A DNA stretch of 64,000 nucleotides from Capsulimonas sp039928515 (GTDB taxonomy: Bacteria; Armatimonadota; Armatimonadia; Armatimonadales; Capsulimonadaceae): assembly GCF_039928515.1 (NCBI RefSeq), contig NZ_JBDSSZ010000112.1; one strand, 5' to 3'. The position numbers and the translations under genes are program-made. Below are positions 55,906 through 62,573 of the stretch, piece by piece. A model generated the notes under the pieces. That model saw only the letters and a program-made list of their open reading frames with translations, made no database searches and was not told where the DNA came from. Positions within the stretch are counted from its first letter, which is position 1. The number at the start of each line of letters is the position of its first letter.

Positions 55906-56500
55906 ATTCTCCTGCTCTGACCTTCGACTTTCCTATCTCGCCTACGATTACCTCAATTTCGCGTACAAAACGCGGACGTGTCTTGTCGAGAGCCAAAATC
56001 TCATGTTCGCTGCGCCGCAAGAACAGCGCCAGGACGTCGGGCCTATCGACCACATATGCGCGGATGTGGCTCACGCCGCGCTCGTGGGCGAAGCGGGCTG
56101 CGGTTTGCGGATTCAGCGTGTAGGCGATCCAGTCAGTCTCTCCCGGCCGATGTGCGCGATATACCGTGATCTGCTCCGGCAGACGGCGCAGCGCGGCGAT
56201 CTCCGATGGCTTCATAATGCTCGTCTCGCGGTTCTTGCGACTGGATGAGAAGAGCGTCTTCCACAAACCCAGATCGCTGTACCCCGTGTACGACACCCAC
56301 AGCACGGAGAGCATATGCCAGTATCCATAGCTCGTAAGCGGCATGGAGAGCCTGGCGAAGCAGCGGATCGCCTCCGGCGTCCCTTCATGCCGCAGCACCT
56401 CGCTGGCAATCCGAGCGTCGATCGCGCTTGGGCGAAAGTCGGGGCTGATATCTCGCCCCGAAATTGTAGGCGCAAGGTTTTTCATACGAGCACCCGCCAT
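55904..56500 (-). CDS. ADP-ribosyltransferase-like fold candidate
   Basis: 198 residues (or 193 from the second Met, MKNLAPTISGRD). The C-terminal 90 residues have 'EQITVYRAHRPGETDWIAYTLNPQTAARFAHERG' and 'VLALFLRRSEHEILAL'. An Arg after a strand, a Y-T/S strand followed by a helix that ends F-A, and a later E-x-E fit the R-S-E layout of ADP-ribosyltransferases. The N-terminal half is helical. Assignment is by pattern only. It could modify host proteins. Confidence 0.4.
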   Translation of the reverse strand: MAGARMKNLAPTISGRDISPDFRPSAIDARIASEVLRHEGTPEAIRCFARLSMPLTSYGYWHMLSVLWVSYTGYSDLGLWKTLFSSSRKNRETSIMKPSEIAALRRLPEQITVYRAHRPGETDWIAYTLNPQTAARFAHERGVSHIRAYVVDRPDVLALFLRRSEHEILALDKTRPRFVREIEVIVGEIGKSKVRAGE

Positions 56501-56536
56501 AATCTGTCAATATTCCGCCCCATCTCCATATCAGCC

Positions 56537-56835
56537 TCAGAACCCTCTAACGGCGATCTCATGCCAGTATTCGTAAGTCTGGTCCGCCATTTCGACGGAG
56601 ATGCCTGCATAAAGCAGCTGAGCATGCATCACGAGCGCTGTGTTGATGCGGTATGCACGGGTTGCCCAGGCATAGAAGACATGGCGGCCCCGAAATCTTC
56701 CATTACTCGATCGTACAAAGGTAATAGGCGTATCAGGCCTTGATCGAAGTCTCTTTTCACCTTGGCGAATCGCTCGTTTCGGTCGCATGATCTGATCCTC
56801 ACATCTTCTATCGCGGCTTCGTTCAGATCCACCAT
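56537..56835 (-). pseudogene. Small gene broken by a one-base frameshift
   Basis: Frame 1 from ATG 56835 gives MVDLNEAAIEDVRIRSCDRN...LYDRVMEDFG; frame 2 then gives HVFYAWATRAYRINTALVMH...ISVEMADQTYEYWHEIAVRGF. Both halves look protein-like and each alone does not. Adding one G to the run at 56688-56691 (CCCC on the plus strand) joins them. Either a mutation or a sequencing error in the homopolymer. Function unknown. Confidence 0.6.
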
Positions 56836-57372
56836 TCAAATGGCCTCACCATGCAAAATCGCGATCGCCTTCTCGGCGTCCACGTCCGTCAGTCCAACCG
56901 TATAATCCGTCCGCACGAAATTCTCCGCAGGCGTCCCTATGACGGGGTCATCGTCGATTACTACGAAGCGATCGCACTCCGGAGCGCCGTCCAGGTACAT
57001 CCGGATCTCCGACCAGCGATCGCTGCCAACGATCTGTATTGGCGGCTTGCCTGGGCGCCGGTCCGTCACGTCCGGCGTAATGCCGATGACGCGTTTTCGA
57101 TGCTCCTGCAAGCCGTGCCGGGCAAGGAGCGCGCCCAGATACGCTGTGCTCCCGCAGTGGTGGCTGGACGAACGCCATGCGGACGAAATCACGATCCGCG
57201 CATCTGTCTCCTGGACGATGCGGCTCACCCGCAGGACGGCGGCGGGGTCGATCTTCCCCAGGTGCCACGCCAGGCGGTCCGCGTAGAGGCTGGGTTTGTT
57301 CTTGTAGACTTCGCCGGCCATCCAGGCGTGAGAGTTCAGAACGCCGTCAAAGTCGAGGAAGATAAGTTTCAC
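56836..57372 (-). CDS. HAD-family phosphatase
   Basis: 178 residues from GTG 57372 with GAGGATTAAAGG upstream. 'KLIFLDFDGVLNS' (D-x-D-G), 'ARIVISSAWRSS' (S in motif II) and 'DRFVVIDDDPVIGTP' (motif IV) are all present. It belongs to the group of small phage/bacterial HAD proteins that are related to nucleic-acid end-processing phosphatases. Substrate not known. Confidence 0.8.
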   Translation of the reverse strand: MKLIFLDFDGVLNSHAWMAGEVYKNKPSLYADRLAWHLGKIDPAAVLRVSRIVQETDARIVISSAWRSSSHHCGSTAYLGALLARHGLQEHRKRVIGITPDVTDRRPGKPPIQIVGSDRWSEIRMYLDGAPECDRFVVIDDDPVIGTPAENFVRTDYTVGLTDVDAEKAIAILHGEAI

Positions 57373-57584
57373 CCTTTAATCCTCACGCGCCGCCAGCCGC
57401 CAGGCGGAACGTCCTCCGAAGGTCGGACTCCCGCCTCCGTCACCGCGAACCACACGTTAACGCTCGGCTCGGTGGGATCGCGGCGCGTTGAGCGCCAGAT
57501 GCTCCGCTTGCCTTCCCGGTTCGTCGCCAAAACCGACGCAAAACGCCAGGATGTGACCACGGAGCAATCTTGCGTTGTTTCCAT
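57369..57584 (-). CDS. Small hypothetical protein
   Basis: 71 residues, METTQDCSVVTSWRFASVLA..., basic, overlapping both neighbours (TAATG with the upstream gene, GTGA with the HAD gene). Predicted beta strands. No family recognised. Confidence 0.5.
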   Translation of the reverse strand: METTQDCSVVTSWRFASVLATNREGKRSIWRSTRRDPTEPSVNVWFAVTEAGVRPSEDVPPGGWRRVRIKG

Positions 57585-57814
57585 TAGACCACCGCCGCGC
57601 CCGAGCGCGTCAGCGCCTCCTGCATATCATCGAGCTGCGGCGCATCAAGGTACAGGTACTCCCGGTCGCTTCCGCCAAATCCGAAGACGGGCGTGGCCAG
57701 CACAGGATACGCAAGCGGCGGGGAGCCTGCCTCCGCTTCGTTCTGCTCGTGGAAAATCTCATAATCCGACTCCGAGGTGAGCAGCGTCCATCCGTGAATT
57801 AATCTTAAATTCAT
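57584..57814 (-). CDS. Small hypothetical protein
   Basis: 76 residues from ATG 57814 (MNLRLIHGWTLLTSESDYEI) with AAAGG upstream. Longer ORF versions run into the neighbour in the wrong frame and are rejected. Acidic; ends 'YLYLDAPQLDDMQEALTRSGAAVV'. No family recognised. Confidence 0.5.
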   Translation of the reverse strand: MNLRLIHGWTLLTSESDYEIFHEQNEAEAGSPPLAYPVLATPVFGFGGSDREYLYLDAPQLDDMQEALTRSGAAVV

Positions 57815-57836
57815 AAAGAGCCTTTCGCATAGCCGA

Positions 57837-58154
57837 TTATTGGGGAATGAACTTGTGAAAGTTTTTGCTCGGGAATATCCTGTTTGCGATCTGTATTCCT
57901 GTGTCAGAGAGATGCACAAACTGCCAAGTGATGTCCTCCGAAATATCACGCTCGAAGTGCTCCAGCAGTCCTTTGTTGACAAGGAAATCGTACGATGGAG
58001 CGTAGATATCGGATTTGAATTCAGCTCCACCTCTGGCAATGTCCCAAATTGCCTTATGTACAAGACTGTAGAAATCGCGATCAATCCCCCACTCCTGACG
58101 TTGCTGCTCCCAAGGTGCCAGCGTCCGTTTGAATTTTCCGCGAATGATCGCCAT
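57837..58154 (-). CDS. Hypothetical protein
   Basis: 105 residues from ATG 58154 (MAIIRGKFKRTLAPWEQQRQ), GAGGA upstream. 'YSLVHKAIWDIARGGAEFKSDIYAPSYDFLVNKGLLEHFERDISEDITWQFVHLSDTGIQIANRIFP' looks like a winged-helix-like domain. More AT-rich than its neighbours. No family recognised. Confidence 0.55.
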   Translation of the reverse strand: MAIIRGKFKRTLAPWEQQRQEWGIDRDFYSLVHKAIWDIARGGAEFKSDIYAPSYDFLVNKGLLEHFERDISEDITWQFVHLSDTGIQIANRIFPSKNFHKFIPQ

Positions 58155-58161
58155 GTGTTCC

Positions 58162-58419
58162 TCAATCCTCGCCTTTAGCATCCAGCCGCCCCGCGCCAAG
58201 CTCGTCAATATCGGCCTTGATTGGCGCGAGCGCTGCGTCCGCCGCTTCCTGGTAATCGCTCCAAGCCTCCCGCGACGCCCCCGTGGCGTCCTGGAGGCGC
58301 TGGGCGGCCGCCGGGTCAGTGGGATGCAGTTTCTTCTGGGCCAAGGCGCTGGCGTGCTTGCCGCGCGCCTTGCGCATGTTTTTAGACGCTCGGTCCAAAT
58401 TATTCGGTGTTTCGTCCAT
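58162..58419 (-). CDS. Small helical protein
   Basis: 85 residues with AAGGAGACAGT before the ATG. Composed almost wholly of charged helices ('LDRASKNMRKARGKHASALAQKKL', 'AWSDYQEAADAALAPIKADIDEL'). No family recognised. Confidence 0.5.
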   Translation of the reverse strand: MDETPNNLDRASKNMRKARGKHASALAQKKLHPTDPAAAQRLQDATGASREAWSDYQEAADAALAPIKADIDELGAGRLDAKGED

Positions 58420-58462
58420 ACTGTCTCCTTGCCCCTCAGCTTTCTGAGGGGCAGTAACTCTG

Positions 58463-58720
58463 CTACGCGGCGTCGGCCGTGTTGTACCAGATTTCCAAAA
58501 GCCGCTCCAGATCGTCGGCGGCTTCCTGTTTCTCCCCGCCGTCGGCGATGTCGTTCTGGATCACCTGGAGGGCGGAGCGGAACTCGCGGACGGACACTCC
58601 GGAGATCGTGACATCGGGCTCGCCATCTTTGTGGAGCAGGATCTCGTGAAAAAGATCCTCGAACCAATATATGTACTCGTTCCCGTACTCGTCACTGGAG
58701 ATTTCGAAGTGCTGGATCAT
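58463..58720 (-). CDS. Small acidic protein
   Basis: 85 residues, GGAG upstream. Acidic and aromatic ('EYGNEYIYWFEDLFHEILLHKDGEPDV'), then a helix ('EAADDLERLLEIWYNTAD'). May be an anti-defence DNA mimic by composition, but this is not shown. A GC hairpin (GCCCCTCAG/CTGAGGGGC) lies between it and the next gene at about 58432-58453. Confidence 0.5.
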   Translation of the reverse strand: MIQHFEISSDEYGNEYIYWFEDLFHEILLHKDGEPDVTISGVSVREFRSALQVIQNDIADGGEKQEAADDLERLLEIWYNTADAA

Positions 58721-58767
58721 AGCTTCTCGCTCCCCTCAACCGGCGAAGTTATTCATACCAATTCCCA

Positions 58768-58977
58768 TCACCAGTAAATGCGTTCAATGATTTCGTCGAG
58801 GTTCTCGACTGTGGGAGGCTCATGCTTCCCTCCGTCTGTCGCAAGGTCTTCCGCCCATTCCATTTCATCAGGATGGACAACCCCTCGCATATGGGTTTGA
58901 TAGAAGCGCAGAGCGGCGAGCACGGTATTTGCTTCCCGTTCGTCGCTAAAGGTGGTTTCGCCGAGCTTGTACGCCAT
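58768..58977 (-). CDS. Small acidic protein
   Basis: 69 residues with AAAGGACTTCATC before the ATG. 'TFSDEREANTVLAALRFYQTHMRGVVHPDEMEWAEDLATDGG' is helical. No family recognised. Followed upstream by a leaderless gene with its own promoter. Confidence 0.5.
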   Translation of the reverse strand: MAYKLGETTFSDEREANTVLAALRFYQTHMRGVVHPDEMEWAEDLATDGGKHEPPTVENLDEIIERIYW

Positions 58978-59026
58978 GATGAAGTCCTTTCGGGGAGGAG
59001 GGTTTCTCCCCCCTCCCCTTTCTCAC

Positions 59027-59320
59027 CTAGTAGCGAGTATCTCGTAGATCGTGAGCGTCCCACTCCTGCTCGGCGGCGACTTTCGCCTTGCGATCCGCCT
59101 CTTCGCCGCAAACCGTGCAATGCTCGTCGGCGTCGATGGCGCTGCTACAGAAGGAGCAGATCACAAATTCGCCGGTGATGAGCATTTTCAGAACGAGCGT
59201 CTGGTTGATGATGTCCTCACCCTCCATGTTCTCATTCACCCACCGCAGTGCTTCTTCATAGGGCATTACTTTCGGTCTCCTTTCGATTGTGTAGGGCTGC
59301 TCTGGAAAGTTCCCTCTCAC
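59027..59320 (-). CDS. Zinc-binding small protein, probably leaderless
   Basis: 97 residues if translation starts at GTG 59320 (reading RGNFPEQPYTIERRPKVMPY); 79 if at ATG 59266 with GGAG 10 bases upstream. 'CSFCSSAIDADEHCTVCG' has two C-x2-C pairs. The GTG is in frame and lies exactly where a promoter (TTGACT-17-AATAAT) would start transcription, mirroring the divergent gene at 59590. Function unknown. Confidence 0.5.
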   Translation of the reverse strand: MRGNFPEQPYTIERRPKVMPYEEALRWVNENMEGEDIINQTLVLKMLITGEFVICSFCSSAIDADEHCTVCGEEADRKAKVAAEQEWDAHDLRDTRY

Positions 59321-59355
59321 ACTTTTATTATTGCATATACAAAAATAAAAGTCAA
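59318..59355 (-). promoter_or_regulatory. Leaderless promoter, left copy of a 23-bp inverted repeat
   Basis: On the minus strand TTGACT (59355-59350), 17 bases, AATAAT (59332-59327), then 6 bases to GTG. Positions 59318-59340 are an exact inverted copy of 59570-59592. Confidence 0.65.
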
Positions 59356-59519
59356 TACTTATTGTGTATATACAAGAATATTTTCCCTCGACCAATATGA
59401 TTTATCGGAGGCGCGGGTACAATGGCGGTACGGTCCTTTCGACCCAGCATGTAGGCGCCTGCTCTGGAAAAAGTTGCGCCTGCATGCGTCTCCCATAACC
59501 CTCCCCGCTTTACCAACAA

Positions 59520-59539
59520 TTTATTGATCGATTAATAAT
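59520..59539. repeat. Palindrome copy 6
   Basis: TTTATTGATCGATTAATAAT, 51 bases upstream of the GTG at 59590. It lies between the two divergent leaderless promoters. Confidence 0.75.
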
Positions 59540-59554
59540 ACGCCTGAAGCGCCC

Positions 59555-59592
59555 TTGTATTTAATTTATGTATATGCAATAATAAAAGTGTG
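59555..59592 (+). promoter_or_regulatory. Leaderless promoter, right copy of the 23-bp inverted repeat
   Basis: TTGTAT (59555-59560), 17 bases, AATAAT (59578-59583), then 6 bases to the GTG start. Bases 59570-59592, covering -10, start site and start codon, are an exact mirror of the left copy. Confidence 0.65.
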
Positions 59593-59922
59593 AAGAAATC
59601 AACAAAGAAGCATCCTGAGGAAACGCGAGGGGCGAAGGTGAAAGACCCAGAGCACACGAAGATTGCGCGCGGTCTGCGCCTCTACGGCCGGCATAATGAG
59701 ATTTGGGAGAAGGCGGCGGCGGTGGCCGGGATGGAAAAGACGGCGTGGTTTGAGCGGGTGCTGGAGAACTATGAGGAAGGCGTCGCAGCATTCCCCCCGC
59801 CCTCCGAGAGCTTGCCCGAGCCTGAGGGGACGGTGGCTCTTTGCCCAGTGTGCGGAATCAGAAAGCGACATCGGAGTCGCAAGAACGGTATCTGCAACCG
59901 TTGTGCGCAGTCCATGAACTGA
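59590..59922 (+). CDS. Ribbon-helix-helix-like protein with zinc ribbon
   Basis: 110 residues from GTG 59590 (reading KKSTKKHPEETRGAKVK). The middle 'HTKIARGLRLYGRHNEIWEKAAAVAGMEKTAWFERVLENYEEG' looks like a ribbon-helix-helix domain, and 'CPVCGIRKRHRSRKNGICNRC' is a zinc ribbon. The basic N-terminus and both modules suggest a DNA-binding regulator. No Shine-Dalgarno site: probably translated from a leaderless mRNA. Confidence 0.6.
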   Translation: MKKSTKKHPEETRGAKVKDPEHTKIARGLRLYGRHNEIWEKAAAVAGMEKTAWFERVLENYEEGVAAFPPPSESLPEPEGTVALCPVCGIRKRHRSRKNGICNRCAQSMN

Positions 59923-59932
59923 GAGGTTTTCT

Positions 59933-60148
59933 ATGGCGCAGCTGACGCGCTATTGCAATGTGTGTGACGGCCGGAACGAAATCGAGTGCGCAGCGCCTCA
60001 TCCCGAGATGGCGGTGATCTGCCAGCACTGCGGACGCGGACGCATCCTCTGGTGCTGGACGATCGGCCCTCAGAAGGCGTCGGAGCCTGAGATCGGGCGC
60101 AATGCCAGCGAGGAATATGAGACGGTCTATTTCGGCCCGCTGGATTAA
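59933..60148 (+). CDS. Small zinc-ribbon protein
   Basis: 71 residues with GAGAGG upstream. 'YCNVCDGRNEIECAAPHPEMAVICQHCGRGR' has two C-x2-C pairs. Probably in one operon with the preceding gene. Function unknown. Confidence 0.6.
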   Translation: MAQLTRYCNVCDGRNEIECAAPHPEMAVICQHCGRGRILWCWTIGPQKASEPEIGRNASEEYETVYFGPLD

Positions 60149-60196
60149 AACTCCAGCTTTTGGATATCAGGTTTCAGCGTGAACACTGGCTAGAGG

Positions 60197-60544
60197 TTAG
60201 AATCTGTCAGCTTTTAATGCGTGACTGAGCCTCGCCTCAGTCGCTTCTCTTACTCCTGGTTTGAGCATTCCTTCTTCATCGTATATTTTGATAACGCGAA
60301 GATATTCTCTGAGTTCTGTTGCACTGGCGCCAGCTGGTGCTGAAAAAGTCAGCAGGAAATTCCCAAGGTTCGAGTAAAATTTTCTGCCTGAGGAGTCTAC
60401 AGGCGGAGCCTGTCCGTAAAGCTCTAGCACTTGGAGAACCGTCTCGACGCTCGACAGTTTTTTCTGAAAATTGCTCCATGCCCTCTGTGTTGCAGCCTCT
60501 TGTTCGGCGTTTTTCTCCGCGACTGTCTTACGAGCTCGTCTCAT
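60197..60544 (-). CDS. Hypothetical helical protein
   Basis: 115 residues with GGAG before the ATG, overlapping the upstream HTH gene by 17 bases. Helical ('AEKNAEQEAATQRAWSNFQKKLSSVETVLQVLELYGQ') followed by a mixed segment. AT-richer than average here. No family recognised. Confidence 0.55.
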   Translation of the reverse strand: MRRARKTVAEKNAEQEAATQRAWSNFQKKLSSVETVLQVLELYGQAPPVDSSGRKFYSNLGNFLLTFSAPAGASATELREYLRVIKIYDEEGMLKPGVREATEARLSHALKADRF

Positions 60545-60776
60545 TCTTTATCTCCTTCTTCGGTGTCCCACGCGTCACAACCGCCCGCTTCACTCCTCCA
60601 TAGCTCGCCGGCTGCCAGGCGTCCAGGTCCGCCTGGAGGAACGCCATAGCCCCGGCCGCATAGACAGCCCTCAGCCGGTTCTCCTTCACCGCCTTATAGA
60701 TCGTCGCCTTGGACACCTGTTTGATCTCAGCCGCCCGCGCTGGCGTGATCAGCTGCTCTAAATCCTTCTCATCCAT
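60528..60776 (-). CDS. Excisionase-like helix-turn-helix protein
   Basis: 82 residues from ATG 60776 (MDEKDLEQLITPARAAEIKQ). 'LITPARAAEIKQVSKATIYKAVKENRLRAVYAAGAMAFLQADLDAW' is the MerR/excisionase HTH_17 type. No ribosome site; TACAAT at 60787-60782 ends 5 bases before the ATG, so the mRNA should be leaderless. It likely controls the divergent genes and itself. Confidence 0.65.
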   Translation of the reverse strand: MDEKDLEQLITPARAAEIKQVSKATIYKAVKENRLRAVYAAGAMAFLQADLDAWQPASYGGVKRAVVTRGTPKKEIKNETSS

Positions 60777-60781
60777 GCCGA

Positions 60782-60810
60782 ATTGTAGCACGCTTATAAA
60801 ATAAAGTCAA
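60782..60810 (-). promoter_or_regulatory. Promoter of the HTH gene
   Basis: On the minus strand TTGACT (60810-60805), 17 bases, TACAAT (60787-60782), leaving 5 bases to the ATG. Predicts a leaderless transcript. Confidence 0.7.
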
Positions 60811-60815
60811 TTAAT

Positions 60816-60857
60816 TTCTACTTTACCATTGACTACTAAAGTAGAATGTAGTATACT
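60816..60857 (+). promoter_or_regulatory. Divergent promoter with operator
   Basis: TTGACT (60829-60834), 17 bases, TATACT (60852-60857). TTCTACTTTA (60816-60825) and its exact complement TAAAGTAGAA (60837-60846) flank the -35 box and are a likely operator of the HTH protein encoded next door. Confidence 0.7.
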
Positions 60858-60939
60858 TAATACATCAGACAAACGAATTGCCCCTCCGGATGCTCTAACA
60901 TCCTCGGGGGCGGCGCCGATCAGAAGGACCCTGACCCGC

Positions 60940-61290
60940 ATGAAAAATTTTACCACAATTCCAGACGCTTACGATGTTCTCGCCGCCGACCGCGCCGCCG
61001 TGCTCTCCTCGATGGCGGTTCCGATGGAGCAGTACCCGATGCCGACCGTGACCGAGGTGGTTCGCACTTACACGATGGAGCCCTACGAGTGGCGGACGTT
61101 CCAGAGCGGCGGCTACGCTCCTCTCGCCGAGTCGATCGTGGTGACGCACCCGGCCGATCCGACTAGCCGCTTCGTGGTGATGCACGATCTGCTCTCCGGC
61201 GAGTGGACGGTGCAGTGTCCGAGCAAGCGCAGCCATCATGGCGTGGTCATCATTGATGCCGTGATCCGGTCCAAAGAGATGGCGAACTAA
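60940..61290 (+). CDS. Hypothetical protein
   Basis: 116 residues from ATG 60940 (MKNFTTIPDAYDVLAADRAA). A 'SRFVVMHDLLSGEWTVQCPSKRSHHGVVIIDAV' beta part follows a helical start. AAGGA lies about 12 bases upstream. No family recognised. First gene of the rightward accessory operon. Confidence 0.55.
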   Translation: MKNFTTIPDAYDVLAADRAAVLSSMAVPMEQYPMPTVTEVVRTYTMEPYEWRTFQSGGYAPLAESIVVTHPADPTSRFVVMHDLLSGEWTVQCPSKRSHHGVVIIDAVIRSKEMAN

Positions 61291-61300
61291 GGAGATCAAG

Positions 61301-61525
61301 ATGTCACTCATTTGGAATGTCTTCGTCTATAGCGTCTGCGCGGTCATTATCGCGTTCGCCGTGTGCTTTGTGGTTGCGATCCTCAAGGAGATCCTGATCG
61401 AGCAAATCCTATTCCCTCGGCCGATCGCGGCGACTGGGGCGCGTAAACAGGCGGCCCGGTCCAAGCAGCTGGCGGCCGGGCACGATCCGTATGATCTGCG
61501 GGACCTGGACAAGTACGATCAATAA
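61301..61525 (+). CDS. Small membrane protein
   Basis: 74 residues, AGGAGATCAAG before the ATG. One hydrophobic segment 'VFVYSVCAVIIAFAVCFVVAILKEIL', then a basic and acidic tail. Its 3' end carries a half-copy of the 20-bp palindrome (GATCAATAAT). Function unknown. Confidence 0.55.
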   Translation: MSLIWNVFVYSVCAVIIAFAVCFVVAILKEILIEQILFPRPIAATGARKQAARSKQLAAGHDPYDLRDLDKYDQ

Positions 61526-61598
61526 TCGTCTTTTCGTTGTGTGCGATAGATAGCAACTATACCAATTGAATTTATTGAAATAACCAGGAGATTTGACG

Positions 61599-62573
61599 AT
61601 GTGTAATGAGGAAGCTATGAATCTAACAGGGATGACGGTCACCGAGGAGCAGACGACGCCGTCGCGGCCAGGCAAAAAGCCGCGCGCCGTCTGGGTCGTG
61701 CGCGGCGCCATGGCCGCGCGGGAGCTGATGCTGAAGGGGCTAGGCGGGCGAAAATACAACGGCGCCTGGAGCTTCTGGGAAGATCCGACCGACGCCATCG
61801 CCGAGGCTTTGGAGATCGAAGATGGGCGCGAGGACGCCGCAGAGGTTGGCTACGGCGACGTTTACGAGCAGCAGCAGGAAGAGCTTCGGCAGCGGCGCTT
61901 GAACCGCGCCGAGCGCCTGGAGGGCTGGGCCGAGAGCCGAACGCGCCAGTCCGACGCCCATTACCGCACAGTTCGACGAATCGGCGATATGATCCCCTTC
62001 GGTCAGCCGATCCTGGTCGGCCACCATTCCGAGGAACGCGCGCGCCGCGACGCCGCCCGGATGGACAGCAATATGCGCCGGTCCGTCGAGAGTTCCAACA
62101 TGGCCGCCGACCATTCGGAGAAAGCCGCGAACCTTCGCCGCCTGGCCGAGGATGCGCCCAAATCGCCGACCTACATCAACAATCGAATTGAGGAAGCGCG
62201 AACCGAAATCGGGAAACTGGAGCGCGCCCTGCAGGGCAAAAGTTACGTCCACAGCGAGCCCAGGCAAATCAGCGACAAGGCGTGTCAGCACTACAGCGCG
62301 CTCCTGGCCGAGCAGCGTGGGAAGCTGGAGTACTGGCAAAAGCAGTTGGCGGCCGTCGGCGGTGATCAGTACAGCCGGGAGAACGTGAAACCCGGCGACA
62401 GCGTGAAGATTCGCGGCTCCTGGGAGAAGATCGTGCGCGCCAACGCGAAAACCGTCAGCGTCGAGACGGGCTACAGCTGGACGATGAAGTACTTCTATGC
62501 CGAGATCCAGGATCACAAGCAGGCGGAGCTGCAAACAGCGGCGCCTGCGGCTAAGGAAGGGAGCGCACAGTGA
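61599..62573 (+). CDS. DUF3560 family protein
   Basis: 324 residues from ATG 61599 with AGGAG 8 bases upstream. The diagnostic part is 'QRRLNRAERLEGWAESRTRQSDAHYRTVRRIGDMIPFGQPILVGHHSEERARRDAARMDSNM', seen in DUF3560 proteins on plasmids and phages. The N-terminal 80 residues look like a small helical domain ('AVWVVRGAMAARELMLKGLGG') and the C-terminal part like a small beta domain ('NVKPGDSVKIRGSWEKIVRANAKTVSVETGYSWTMKYFYAEIQDH'). Function unknown. Overlaps the next gene by 4 bases. Confidence 0.85.
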   Translation: MCNEEAMNLTGMTVTEEQTTPSRPGKKPRAVWVVRGAMAARELMLKGLGGRKYNGAWSFWEDPTDAIAEALEIEDGREDAAEVGYGDVYEQQQEELRQRRLNRAERLEGWAESRTRQSDAHYRTVRRIGDMIPFGQPILVGHHSEERARRDAARMDSNMRRSVESSNMAADHSEKAANLRRLAEDAPKSPTYINNRIEEARTEIGKLERALQGKSYVHSEPRQISDKACQHYSALLAEQRGKLEYWQKQLAAVGGDQYSRENVKPGDSVKIRGSWEKIVRANAKTVSVETGYSWTMKYFYAEIQDHKQAELQTAAPAAKEGSAQ

